From Paenibacillus guangzhouensis (GTDB taxonomy: Bacteria; Bacillota; Bacilli; Paenibacillales; Paenibacillaceae): a stretch of 64,000 bases of DNA. The notes under the pieces are model-generated. The model made no database searches and was not told the DNA's origin. It worked only from the letters and a program-made list of their open reading frames with translations. The stretch lies in NCBI RefSeq assembly GCF_009363075.1, contig NZ_CP045293.1:3286001-3350000 (forward strand). The letters run 5' to 3'. Shown here piece after piece: positions 53,454-61,295 of this stretch (positions within the stretch are counted from its first letter, which is position 1; each line of letters starts with the position of its first letter). The position numbers were made by a program, and so were the translations under genes.

Positions 53454-54083
53454 TCACTCCTTATTTTGCGGATTTGGATTAATTAATTTTTCTAATGAGA
53501 AAAGTAAGACGGATAATTGATCCTTTACTTTTGTTTGTTCATGTCCAAGTTGAAACGTGTCCAACATTAAACCGTTTATAAACGATATGAGATACCTCGC
53601 AATAGAACGAGTAGATTGTTGAGGTCTAAATTCTCCTTTACGTATACCTTCATTTAATAATTCTTCTATAGCTTCAGTAGTTCGATTGTAGCGTTCAGAA
53701 ATGTAAGGGAAATCATCTTTGTCATTTGCGTAATTAGATGATAAAAAGAATCCCGCCATTGCATAGAGTAATGTTTGGTCTATATTTTCAATATAAAATT
53801 GCTGTTCTTCAACCCAGTTTTTTAATTGTAGCCATAGTGAAACTTCATCTGATGGCACAAAATATTGAATGTCTTTTTGGTCATTATATTTTAATACCTC
53901 GATAAAAACGTGTTCAATATTATCAAAGTAACTATACAATGCACCTCTTGATATTCCAGCTTTGTCCATAATATCTTGCATAGATGTATGAACAAATCCT
54001 TTCTCGATAAACACCTTCTTGGCTGATTCCATCAATTCTCTTTTTCTCTCTTTTTTATATTCTTCGCTAACTTTTGGTGCCAT
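53454..54083 (-). CDS. TetR-family transcriptional regulator
   Basis: 209 aa. N-terminal helix-turn-helix: RELMESAKKVFIEKGFVHTS, MQDIMDKAGISRGALYSYFD; the rest is the helical ligand-binding domain. A strong sigma-A-type promoter lies upstream (54154-54182). It probably represses itself and the GNAT gene in response to a ligand; there is no closely linked efflux gene. Confidence 0.9.
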   Translation of the reverse strand: MAPKVSEEYKKERKRELMESAKKVFIEKGFVHTSMQDIMDKAGISRGALYSYFDNIEHVFIEVLKYNDQKDIQYFVPSDEVSLWLQLKNWVEEQQFYIENIDQTLLYAMAGFFLSSNYANDKDDFPYISERYNRTTEAIEELLNEGIRKGEFRPQQSTRSIARYLISFINGLMLDTFQLGHEQTKVKDQLSVLLFSLEKLINPNPQNKE

Positions 54084-54153
54084 AAATCCACCTCCATAAC
54101 GATTGACAAATGGTATGCAATAAAATATACATCATTGTCGTTTTATATCATGA

Positions 54154-54182
54154 ATTATACCGACACCAGTGTATATTTTCAA
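54154..54182 (-). promoter_or_regulatory. Sigma-A-type promoter of the TetR-GNAT operon
   Basis: TTGAAA (54182-54177) and TATAAT (54159-54154) with exactly 17 bp between, minus strand. A loose dyad GTAT-N10-ATAC lies between it and the TetR start and may be the operator. Confidence 0.75.
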
Positions 54183-54196
54183 TCTTCTCGAAATCA

Positions 54197-54213
54197 TTGA
54201 GCTATTCTGCCTG
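54197..54213 (+). repeat. Left half of a CCCGTTAG element interrupted by the group II intron
   Basis: TTGAGCTATTCTGCCTG up to the intron edge. Joined to TTAGCACAAC at 55671 it restores a normal left arm. Confidence 0.75.
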
Positions 54214-55670
54214 ATCGAGTAGGAGGCTACCCATTAGTTGAGTAGCCGACCTCTCACCCCACCGTACGTACCGTTCGGTATACGGCGGTTCAACCGTTTA
54301 AGTGCAATTGACGTAGTCGCTCGTACTGCGCAGGGAAGTCATAATACCCTGCCTGTGCGAGCTTTTCATTTGTAATAGAGCGATGCAGTATCGCGCTTCC
54401 AGCAATTCGCCAATATCCCAATCGAGTATTCCCCCATTGGTATGCTTGCCCCTCCGCTACCCCCAGCTTTCGCAAGTTCTGTACCTTCGTTCTCGGCTTC
54501 ATCCACTGCTTCCAGATGTACATCCGCATTCGTCGTCGTAGCCATTCATTCCAGCTTTGCAGGATTCGCTTCATATCGGCTACATAAAAGTATCCGATCC
54601 ATCCGCGTATGTAGACCTTTACGTTCTCCATAACCTGTCTAGCGTTCCTTCCTTGGCTTCGGCTTGTTAGCACTTTCAGTTTCTTCTTTGCCTTTGCAAG
54701 AGATTGCCTATGGGTACGGATATAGACACCGCTCCCGTTCTTCCCTAGAGCATAGCCAAGGAATTTAAAGTGCTTCTGGGCAAGTACGCTGACGACCTTA
54801 CTTTTCTGTGCATTTATCGTGAGCTTCAATTTGTTCTCTAGGTACCTTCAACTGCTGAGCAATGGCTTGCTGGATAATGCGATCCACCACCGTAGGAATA
54901 CCGAGCTTTCGCACGCCACTCCCATCCGGTTTAGGGATTTCTTTGCGCCGTACCGGGCTCGGTTTGTATCTCCCAGCCCGGATACTTTGTAGTAGTTCGT
55001 CTCTATTTTCTTGCAGCCACGAAAGTGCCGCCTCGACGGTCATTCCGTCAATCCCTGGCGCTCCATGGTTGCTCTTGACTCGTTTGTAGGCTTTGTTCAG
55101 GTTGTCCCTGTTTAGTATCCTTTCTAGCAAGTCCATTGCACCGTCTCTTTCTCTGCTTTCCCGAGTATCGATGCTCCGCGCTCCTGCATACTCTTCGTGT
55201 TCCACACTATCCCTTTGCAGGCAGCCCTTTCGGTATTCTGCTTTCATCGCACCAATTCTCCTTCGAGTAGATATTCAAGACTTACGATTGTTCAGCCCTT
55301 TCCGAGAAAAAAAACTTCCCGGTACTATGGCCTCTGCTGACTTCTCACAGCAAGCTTTACTCCGTCGTTCGGATTTTTTTTCCTACTCCACGTCTGTGAG
55401 ATCTCCCCGGGTAAGAGCGATAACCTTCCCCTCATCTATCTGCCATATCTACATCATGGGATTCGGGCAGTATTGGACTTTGCTTTGGTAAGCAAGCTCG
55501 TCCGTCCCACGATGCCTTATATATGATTTCTGTTCGTCAGACCGAGGGTTTGCCTCCGGCTTCCTTCAGATTCCGCCTCACGGCGGACACCCTTGCCTTT
55601 AGCTAACAGTTCCTACTGCCAAGTCTGTAGCGGATTTTCACCGCCAAGTTATCGCCCATGCCGGGCGCAC
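54214..55670 (-). mobile_element. Group II intron, internally deleted, inserted in a CCCGTTAG element
   Basis: On the minus strand it starts GTGCGCCCGGCATGGGCGAT (55670 downward), the usual 5' end of bacterial group II introns, and ends CCTCCTACTCGAT at 54214 (AY end). Before the 3' end are a domain V (AACCGCCGTATACCGAACGG then TACGTACGGTGGGG) and a domain VI hairpin GGCTACT...GGGTAGCC with an unpaired A. It encodes a damaged maturase (54290-55247). Length 1457 bp is about 500 bp short of typical ORF-bearing introns, in line with the maturase deletion. The insertion point lies 11-12 nt beyond the repeat hairpin, as expected for introns that target terminator-like stems (bacterial class C behaviour). 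Confidence 0.85.
54290..55247 (-). pseudogene. ltrA: Group II intron maturase/reverse transcriptase lacking its catalytic core
   Basis: The N-terminal part (55247-54798) has the RT-0/1/2 blocks: NLNKAYKRVKSNHGAPGIDG, RYKPSPVRRKEIPKPDGSG, VRKLGIPTVVDRIIQQAIAQ. Straight after QQL the sequence jumps to NKLKLTINAQKSKV of RT block 6-7 in another frame (54829-54290), followed by the X/maturase domain (FLGYALG, RGWIGYFYVADMKRILQSWN, LRRRMRMYIWKQW). The segment with the YADD active site, about 165 codons in relatives, is gone at about 54845, leaving a frameshift. It cannot reverse-transcribe. Confidence 0.9.
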
Positions 55671-55753
55671 TTAGCACAACACGGCTGCCGATCCATGCCG
55701 GCAGCCGCGTTTAAGTTATTTTATTGAGCTATAGTGTCCCGTTAGCTTAATGT
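55671..55753 (+). repeat. CCCGTTAG element, remainder after the intron
   Basis: TTAGCACAAC, hairpin ACGGCTGCCGATCCATGCCG then GCAGCCGCGT, spacer, right arm CTATAGTGTCCCGTTAGCTTAA. Confidence 0.85.
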
Positions 55754-55865
55754 TCGAGCGCCGGACATCTACACGACGGGATTAGTAAGGACTCCTGTTT
55801 GTATGAAATTAGAACTTGAACTCCCATTTCAGTTTTTCATGCCAAACAACGCCTAATACCTGTTA

Positions 55866-55950
55866 TGACTCCCGCATGACACGTTAGCGTAATGTAGCGT
55901 ATTGCGACAGCCGCTCCTTATTCTATTGAACTATTGAAGTAACGGGTAGT
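55866..55950 (+). repeat. CCCGTTAG element, strongly degenerate
   Basis: CCCGCATGACACGTTAGCGT, GCGACAGCCGC and TTGAACTATTGAAGTAACGG align piecewise with arms and hairpin. After it, 56003-56095 reads EEYRNPKLRLLVIYTGFYRL then EKDPERIFIK-stop on the plus strand, a coding-like scrap of unknown origin without a start. Confidence 0.4.
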
Positions 55951-56109
55951 TGTTCATATAAATGTATATTATTGGAGGAAAGGTGATGAAGGAATTTTCT
56001 AGAAGAATATCGAAATCCTAAACTTCGACTTTTAGTAATTTACACTGGGTTTTACCGCTTGGAAAAAGACCCTGAGCGGATTTTTATAAAATAGGATGAG
56101 GTGTCTAAA

Positions 56110-56526
56110 ATGGCTTACAAATCAACCCACACGTTCGTAAACTTACCAGTAAAGGACTTGAACCGGACTAAGGAATTTTTCAGCAGTATTGGGTTTGAAT
56201 TCAACCCCCAGTTCTCCGATGAAAATTCGGCGTGCCTAGTAATCAATGACAACACGTGTGTGCAGCTGCTAACGGAGTCGTACTTCCAGACATTCATCAA
56301 TAAGCCGATAGCTGATGCCACCTGTGCCGCTACTGGAATTATCGCGCTTTCCGCGATTAGCAGAGCACAAGCGGACGAACTCGCGGATAAGGCACTAGCT
56401 GCAGGAGGCAAGCAGTCCAAAGAACCGGCAGACCATGGCTTCATGTACGTGAGAAGCTTCGAGGACCTAGACGGGCATCTGTGGGAAATTGCCTATATGG
56501 ATATGGGGGCTTTCTCTCAGGAGTAA
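56110..56526 (+). CDS. VOC family protein
   Basis: 138 aa from ATG 56110. THTFVNLPVKDLNRTKEFFS, SIGFEFNPQFSDENSACLVI, and GFMYVRSFEDLDGHLWEIAY give the paired beta-alpha-beta units; HLWEIAYMD includes the C-terminal Glu metal ligand. It is close to the YaeR/PhnB-like lactoylglutathione lyase-related group. Substrate unknown. A perfect 11-bp-stem hairpin follows. Confidence 0.85.
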   Translation: MAYKSTHTFVNLPVKDLNRTKEFFSSIGFEFNPQFSDENSACLVINDNTCVQLLTESYFQTFINKPIADATCAATGIIALSAISRAQADELADKALAAGGKQSKEPADHGFMYVRSFEDLDGHLWEIAYMDMGAFSQE

Positions 56527-56533
56527 ACATTTT

Positions 56534-56572
56534 GGTTAAAGGCTAAGCGATACAAACGATCAGCCTTTAACC
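56534..56572 (+). terminator. Hairpin after the VOC gene
   Basis: GGTTAAAGGCT/AGCCTTTAACC perfect 11-bp stem, 17-nt loop, 7 nt after the stop. Confidence 0.7.
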
Positions 56573-56674
56573 GTGTACGCATGGCGAGTAACAGGGAGAT
56601 CAAAGTAAACTGGTGTATCCGTTCAAAATATGTCGAGTGACAAAAACCACGCCCTCTGGACTCGAGATCTACAA

Positions 56675-56905
56675 TTATAACCCTTTAAATTGAGGTTCTT
56701 CATTCTCCAATTGCTGTACGCGAGATGATACTTGTTCTACAACGCTTTGTGTTGTTTTTGCCGCATTCTCGAACATGGTTTTAGCTTCTTGGTTTTGCGT
56801 TTCAAGCGCAAATGATTCTAGACAAGCTTGAGCGCTTTTCAAGATTGCTAATGTTGTTTTTACTTGTGATCCGACTGTCACTACATCCTCCTCCATATTG
56901 CACAT
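56675..56905 (-). CDS. DUF1657 family protein
   Basis: About 76 aa. VTVGSQVKTTLAILKSAQAC, LESFALETQNQEAKTMFENA and the end LENEEPQFKGL match DUF1657, a small helical family seen in spore-formers, often beside spoVA-type genes. None are nearby. A likely start is GTG or ATG within the first four codons; GGAGGATG precedes the core. Confidence 0.85.
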   Translation of the reverse strand: MCNMEEDVVTVGSQVKTTLAILKSAQACLESFALETQNQEAKTMFENAAKTTQSVVEQVSSRVQQLENEEPQFKGL

Positions 56906-57019
56906 ACCACACTAATTTATCCTTTTTAGAGGAATATATTCTTTTGTAGCAATCATCTATTGATCGCATATATTAAAAATGGGTCTCCCCTTCGAAGCAT
57001 AGAAAACCTTATATGTAGC

Positions 57020-57060
57020 CATCAAAAATGCATGAACTCCGCGCCCATGCATTTTTGATG
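57020..57060. terminator. Perfect 15-bp inverted repeat, probable terminator
   Basis: CATCAAAAATGCATG/CATGCATTTTTGATG with an 11-nt loop. Symmetric A5/T5 tracts allow termination in both directions. Confidence 0.7.
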
Positions 57061-57089
57061 TGTTGATTGTGATTTGAACATCAAGGTGA

Positions 57090-57194
57090 ATCGTTTTATA
57101 TAGCAAAAAGATTAAAAGATTTGCAGGTGCTTTTTCGCATTCGGCAACTAGAGAAATTGCTGTACTTCGTGCATGGCTGAATCAGGAGTCCTAA
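57090..57194 (+). pseudogene. Coding-like C-terminal scrap on the plus strand
   Basis: 34 codons reading IVLYSKKIKRFAGAFSHSAT then REIAVLRAWLNQES-stop, abutting the glycosyltransferase stop on the other strand. It has no start or ribosome site. Unknown family; probably the end of a deleted gene. Confidence 0.3.
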
Positions 57195-57911
57195 TTAATT
57201 CTTTCGCGTAGCAATTTTCCTGAATTGATCTGTTTTTCCCAAAATGCAACTCCCCTTTAGTAAGTAGGTATCACTACCTTTCCATGTATGAGATTTTTTA
57301 TTTTTTCTTCTAATTTGCACATAATTATACGGATTTGGCGCATATATTTTATACCCTTTACCCCGACATCTATTTAAAAATGAGACATCTTCTCCTAATG
57401 ACACATGAGGAAAACATACTCGATCGAAAACACGTCTTTTAAATAAGATGGTCCCTCCGGCAATTAAACTAACGAACTTATTTTGTTGTTTGGGAAAGCG
57501 AAGGATGAGCAGCTTTTCTGCTTCGAGATACGCAAGATATGCCCGTTTTCCTACAATATCAGCGTTAGATTGATGCAAAACCTTCATTTGTCCGGATAAA
57601 TAATATGGTGAGTAGAAATCGTCATCATCAAACTTTGTGATGAACGGGTATTTCGTTTTGCTTACAGCAAAATTAAGACATCTACCTAAAGATTCTTTTT
57701 CCGGTATCTTATAGACGGAGACATTGTTATATTTCTGAGCAATTTTTCGATATTTGGCTAATTCCACGTTTTCTTTATTCAAGATAATAATCAGTTCTTT
57801 TACCGGATAAAGCTGATTATTGTAATTCTTAAGAATATTATAGAAGAAATGTGGGCGGTTAGTGCTTGTTATAATAGATACCCCTTGTAACCCGTTAGCA
57901 GCCCGACTCAT
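57195..57911 (-). CDS. GT-A glycosyltransferase (family 2-like)
   Basis: 238 aa from ATG 57911, 8 nt after GGAGGTG. GVSIITSTNRPHFFYNILKN starts the nucleotide-sugar domain; the DXD region is TKFDDDDFYSPYYLSGQMKV (about 115-130), and GGTILFKRRVFDRVCFPHVS then LGEDVSFLNRCRGKG give the acceptor-side GED motif. Cytoplasmic transferase using a nucleotide-activated sugar; no polysaccharide gene cluster is present, so the acceptor is unknown. Confidence 0.85.
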   Translation of the reverse strand: MSRAANGLQGVSIITSTNRPHFFYNILKNYNNQLYPVKELIIILNKENVELAKYRKIAQKYNNVSVYKIPEKESLGRCLNFAVSKTKYPFITKFDDDDFYSPYYLSGQMKVLHQSNADIVGKRAYLAYLEAEKLLILRFPKQQNKFVSLIAGGTILFKRRVFDRVCFPHVSLGEDVSFLNRCRGKGYKIYAPNPYNYVQIRRKNKKSHTWKGSDTYLLKGSCILGKTDQFRKIATRKN

Positions 57912-58058
57912 CTCACTCACCTCCAAGTCAATCAATAACGGTATATGTTCAACCGATTAATTGTGCTTGTTTGTTTGTTACTGTATATAAAGAGATTTCT
58001 AACGGACGCGACGACTCTTTCTCTACTTTACAAAATAAGACTAAAGTCCGGCGCTTGG

Positions 58059-58079
58059 CCTTAAGCTAACGGGACACGT
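58059..58079 (-). repeat. CCCGTTAG element, right arm only, inverted
   Basis: CTTAAGCTAACGGGACACG is the reverse complement of the right arm. It is the only clear copy in this orientation. Confidence 0.75.
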
Positions 58080-58244
58080 TTGTGAAATGGATAGATGGTT
58101 CAGACGCCATCTGAATCTCTATCTATTTATTTTTTTTGTTTAGAATAAACATTTTGCTCATGAGTCACAGCGTCATGCATTTCTCATTTCATTTTAAGAA
58201 AAGTAGGGTATATTTTAGTGAACATAACGATAGGGAGGATCAAC

Positions 58245-58787
58245 ATGAATATACGGGAAAATAAGAAACAGACGTGGATCCCAGCCAAAGAACAAATATG
58301 GGTGATTGCTGCAGTTACAGCATCCATATTGATTGTACTATGGGGACTCTGGAGCATGTTACATCTCCCGTCTACTACCCTCCACAACCGCCGATTCGAA
58401 CATACGTTTAAGAACTATGGCTCGATTGCAAGATTAGCTTTATTCTTTGTGTTAGCTAATTATGTGCTTCTACTTATCGTCAAGCAGCATATATGGGATC
58501 GTATGGGCACCATAAAAAAATTGATCGTTTCCTTGCTCCGATTTGTTCGAAGGTGGCATACCCCTGTTGCAGTACTTGCCATCGCTTTTATTTTACTACA
58601 TGTGGTTGCTGTCTTCATTTATGGTTTTAAATTTAATTTCACTGATATAAGCGGATTGATTGCGTTTTTAGTCTTACTTCCAGTGCCGATTTCGGGGTTG
58701 TTTCGATATAAGAGGCTAGATCGAAAGTGGCATCTGCGATCGGGGCTTGCATTTGCTGTTTTATTTTTGATTCACGCTTTTTTATAA
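58245..58787 (+). CDS. Four-helix membrane protein, possible b-type cytochrome-like
   Basis: 180 aa from ATG 58245, 6 nt after GGGAGGA. Membrane segments at about 17-38, 60-80, 104-126 and 135-155, with a last one near the end. His residues lie at RRWHTPVAV, ILLHVVAVF, RKWHLRSG and LIHAFL, a spacing that could ligate haem as in cytochrome b561/ferric reductase-like domains. This is an inference from pattern; the family is not certain. Terminator follows. Confidence 0.6.
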   Translation: MNIRENKKQTWIPAKEQIWVIAAVTASILIVLWGLWSMLHLPSTTLHNRRFEHTFKNYGSIARLALFFVLANYVLLLIVKQHIWDRMGTIKKLIVSLLRFVRRWHTPVAVLAIAFILLHVVAVFIYGFKFNFTDISGLIAFLVLLPVPISGLFRYKRLDRKWHLRSGLAFAVLFLIHAFL

Positions 58788-58825
58788 GGCTATGTTAAAT
58801 CCTATTGTTGATATAATGAATCAAT

Positions 58826-58882
58826 GAAAACCGCCTTTGTAAAAAGGCGGTTATTTGAACTATCGTTATCCGTTAGCGTAAC
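58826..58882 (+). repeat. Hairpin terminator fused to a CCCGTTAG right arm
   Basis: AAAACCGCC TTTGTAAAA GGCGGTT hairpin, then GAACTATCGTTATCCGTTAGCGTAAC. The hairpin sequence is unlike other copies, so here a gene terminator seems to occupy the stem position. Confidence 0.75.
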
Positions 58883-58895
58883 AAGAAAAACCAAG

Positions 58896-59402
58896 TCACA
58901 TCAATTGAAGATCAAGAAGATCCAAATTATCGCGAATGAGGATCATTTTGTCCTTATAGTCCCAATGGCCGACCAAGTTAGGCAGCTTCGTCAGATTGTA
59001 GTCTTTATTCCACGCCAACAAGTTGTGGATACCTTCGAGCTTCTCGCGCTTCTTACTTTGAACAATGCCCGCAATGCGTTCTTCATAACGCTTCCAGATT
59101 CGCTCCTCCTGAACGGACAACGGCGTCATCAGTACGACGATCTTATCTGCAGCGGCATAACTCGGCTCTACCCACGACCTGTATACGCCTTCTACGATCC
59201 ACGAATCGAGACCGATGATTTCTCTGAGCCGGCGGTCACGCTCATCCTCCGGTGCCTTTACGCCATATTCGTTAGATTGATGTTCCCAGAAAATATCGTC
59301 TAGATCGTAATGCGGGATCCGGAGCTTATCGCTCAATAACGCCGCGATATAAGATTTACCGCTTCCTGAGCCTCCGATGATATGGATTCGGATTGCAATC
59401 AC
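58896..59402 (-). CDS. P-loop kinase-like protein (FlaR/adenylate-kinase-like)
   Basis: 168 aa. Walker A IIGGSGSGKSYIA near residue 8, the HYDLDDIFWE segment (about 30), DSWIVEGVYRSW (about 66), LMTPLSVQEERIWKRYEERI and the end NLDLLDLQL. This is the pattern of small adenylate-kinase-related proteins annotated as topology modulation protein FlaR. Probably an ATP-dependent cytoplasmic enzyme with unknown substrate. Confidence 0.8.
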   Translation of the reverse strand: MIAIRIHIIGGSGSGKSYIAALLSDKLRIPHYDLDDIFWEHQSNEYGVKAPEDERDRRLREIIGLDSWIVEGVYRSWVEPSYAAADKIVVLMTPLSVQEERIWKRYEERIAGIVQSKKREKLEGIHNLLAWNKDYNLTKLPNLVGHWDYKDKMILIRDNLDLLDLQLM

Positions 59403-59464
59403 CTCTTTCTTTCAGATTCTATTCGTGGAACTACCTATGTTGAGAGTATTTCGTCGTATTGTTA

Positions 59465-59558
59465 AAACTATCCTGCCCGTTAGTTGAAAAAGACAACCGA
59501 TCACAAGTAGCCGGCTGCCTTCAAACTCTTTATTGAGCTACCGTGTCCCGTTAGCGTA
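59465..59558 (+). repeat. CCCGTTAG element, full copy with GGCTGCC-like stem
   Basis: AACTATCCTGCCCGTTAGTT, GACAACCGATC...AGCCGGCTGCC, spacer TTTATTGAG, right arm CTACCGTGTCCCGTTAGCG. Confidence 0.85.
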
Positions 59559-59679
59559 ATGATCAGCAATTCTTCTTAATGATACGGTTCGCGAATTATT
59601 CTAAGCACAAAGTTTTATATATTGAAATTAACCTATTATAATACTTAACGAGTTACTGTTATAGTCAAAGACTGTACGC

Positions 59680-60450
59680 CTAAGTTAGAGCACTACCTTG
59701 TGTACATTCATTTATAACTCCTGCACTGATGAATGGAGCTATCGACACCAGTGCTCTTTCACCTTCTTTCTCGAAGGCTTTCTTTGCACATTCGTCAATT
59801 ACATCTTCACTTATAAATGGTGCTATTGACACCAGTGCACCTATACCTTCTTTTTCAAAGGCCTTTTTTGCACATTCGTCAATTACATCTTCACTTATAA
59901 ATGGTGCTATTGACACCAGTGCACCTATACCTTCTTTTTCAAAGGCCTTTTTTGCACATTCATCAATTACATCATCACTTATAAATGGTGCTATCGACAC
60001 CAGTGCATCTATACCTTCTTTTTCAAAGGCTTTCTTTGCACATTCGTCAATTACATCCTCACTTATAAATGGTGCTATCGACAGGAGATCGCTTGTTTCA
60101 ACTCTGTTCTTTACATTCTCAAAAAATTCATCAACTTGCTCAGTTCTGAGTAATGGTGCAATTTCAGAAATCTCTTCGAAAGATATCTCAGTATGTTGTA
60201 AAAAATCCTTAGTTGTATTATCTAGCATATTTTGTAGTATTTGTGTCCCCTTGCCTTCGTCCAAAATCTCATCGATACTTACATCGAAAATTTCTTTGAT
60301 CAGAGGAAGCTTAGAAATATCAGGCATCGTTTCTCCTCGTTCCCAATTACTCACTGCTTGATAACTGATTCCAAGTTTATCAGCTAGACCCATCTGGGTA
60401 ATTCCCATTCTTTTCCTTAACTTCGCAATATTCCTGCCTACCTTTGACAT
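59680..60450 (-). CDS. XRE-family regulator with C-terminal 28-residue tandem repeats
   Basis: About 256 aa. I place the start at ATG 60450 or GTG 60459, because a sigma-A-type promoter occupies 60494-60522, inside the longer frame. Residues 1-65 are a Cro/CI helix-turn-helix (RNIAKLRKRMGITQMGLADK, LGISYQAVSNWERGETMPDI). Then a linker and four complete plus one partial copies of a 28-residue unit beginning L(V/L)SIAPFISEDVIDECAKK, each 84 bp in DNA (about 59690-60090) and almost identical. The unit looks like a helix-turn-helix hairpin suited to protein binding. The final copy diverges to SAGVINECTQGSALT. Confidence 0.85.
   Translation of the reverse strand: MSKVGRNIAKLRKRMGITQMGLADKLGISYQAVSNWERGETMPDISKLPLIKEIFDVSIDEILDEGKGTQILQNMLDNTTKDFLQHTEISFEEISEIAPLLRTEQVDEFFENVKNRVETSDLLSIAPFISEDVIDECAKKAFEKEGIDALVSIAPFISDDVIDECAKKAFEKEGIGALVSIAPFISEDVIDECAKKAFEKEGIGALVSIAPFISEDVIDECAKKAFEKEGERALVSIAPFISAGVINECTQGSALT
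59690..60090 (-). repeat. 84-bp in-frame tandem repeat array
   Basis: CAATTACATCTTCACTTATA and GAATGGTGCTATTGACACC-like blocks recur every 84 bp; copies at about 59800, 59884, 59968 and 60052 differ at only a few bases. High identity suggests recent expansion and possible copy-number variation. Confidence 0.85.
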
Positions 60451-60493
60451 ATCAAACACTGCCATCACCCTTTTGTTCATGATACTTTTAGTG

Positions 60494-60522
60494 TATATAT
60501 CACTTTCAATTTTGTATATCAA
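60494..60522 (-). promoter_or_regulatory. Sigma-A-type promoter of the XRE gene with dyad
   Basis: TTGATA (60522-60517), 17-bp spacer, TATATA (60499-60494), minus strand. ATCACTT-N14-AAGTGAT overlaps it and could be an autoregulatory operator. Confidence 0.6.
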
Positions 60523-60539
60523 GTGATGCTTGAGTTACA

Positions 60540-60567
60540 GGACTCTCTACTGCTCGTTAGCATAATG
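60540..60567 (+). repeat. CCCGTTAG element, left arm only, degenerate
   Basis: GGACTCTCTACTGCTCGTTAGCATAATG. It supplies the stop of a coding-like scrap on the minus strand (60557-60672: RLKVFESDLNDLLEEMRAER then KLIISKSKYEADVTLC-stop) that overlaps the end of the next gene. Confidence 0.5.
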
Positions 60568-60660
60568 TAACGTCGGCCTCGTATTTAGATTTCGAAATAA
60601 TTAATTTACGCTCTGCCCTCATTTCCTCTAACAGATCATTCAAATCGCTCTCAAATACTT

Positions 60661-61188
60661 TTAATCTCGCGGAACAAAACCCGAACCATACTTATCTCGC
60701 ATCTTCTTTTGAGTATCAATCGCCTCTTCATAAGAAGAACCAGAAACGATTAATAACGACAATTTCTTATTTTCTCCCCAATTACTCACAATATTTATAT
60801 GTTCAAAATCGTCATCAAACCAGATCATACTTACAGTGACAATTTCCCCTGGCTTTGAGGGTTTATGATAAACAAGATTTCCCGAATGGATCCCATTATT
60901 TTTATCAAGTACATAGGTATCGAGAGTTCCATTCGCTTTAGTAAATTCTAAGTCATCAATCGTTACTGTGCCTTTGAATATATGTTGTTGAAACAAAGGT
61001 CGGTTCAATGTTCCTGATATTCTTATTGAAGTATTCTTGATGGAAGAAGGGTCGTTTTCGTAAAAACTTACAGCAGGGGAAACTAGATCCACCTTCTTAG
61101 GAAATTGATAGAAAACTAAAATGAGTGTTGTTATTATTCCTAAAACAATTATCAGAGATATTGTTACTTTAAATACTTTGGATCTCAT
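60661..61188 (-). CDS. Membrane-anchored protein of unknown function
   Basis: 175 aa. One N-terminal membrane helix (7-27), then an extracytoplasmic beta-rich domain (IKNTSIRISGTLNRPLFQQH, GTVTIDDLEFTKANGTLDTY, MIWFDDDFEHINIVSNWG) and the end EEAIDTQKKMRDKYGSGFVP. Several Bacilli have one-helix proteins of this plan; I do not recognise the family. AGGTGC is upstream. Confidence 0.6.
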   Translation of the reverse strand: MRSKVFKVTISLIIVLGIITTLILVFYQFPKKVDLVSPAVSFYENDPSSIKNTSIRISGTLNRPLFQQHIFKGTVTIDDLEFTKANGTLDTYVLDKNNGIHSGNLVYHKPSKPGEIVTVSMIWFDDDFEHINIVSNWGENKKLSLLIVSGSSYEEAIDTQKKMRDKYGSGFVPRD

Positions 61189-61244
61189 AAATGCACCTTC
61201 TACTTTCAGGAAAATTCAATAAGATTTGTGCGAAGTCATTGGAA

Positions 61245-61269
61245 CTAATCCTGTCCGATAGCGTAATTT
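61245..61269 (+). repeat. CCCGTTAG element, left arm only, degenerate
   Basis: TAATCCTGTCCGATAGCGTAATTT. Confidence 0.5.
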
Positions 61270-61295
61270 CTTCTTAGCATGAGATCAATGAATCC

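Noticed and set aside
55093-55491. Plus-strand 132-codon ORF opposite the intron maturase
   Set aside because: Antisense shadow of the maturase and intron domain I sequence; Ser/Leu/Arg-rich with no signal.
59729-60361. Long plus-strand ORF with repeated NGAIDTSAPIPSFSKAFFAH-like units
   Set aside because: It is the antisense frame of the XRE repeat array; the open frame is a by-product of the 84-bp periodicity and has no ribosome site.
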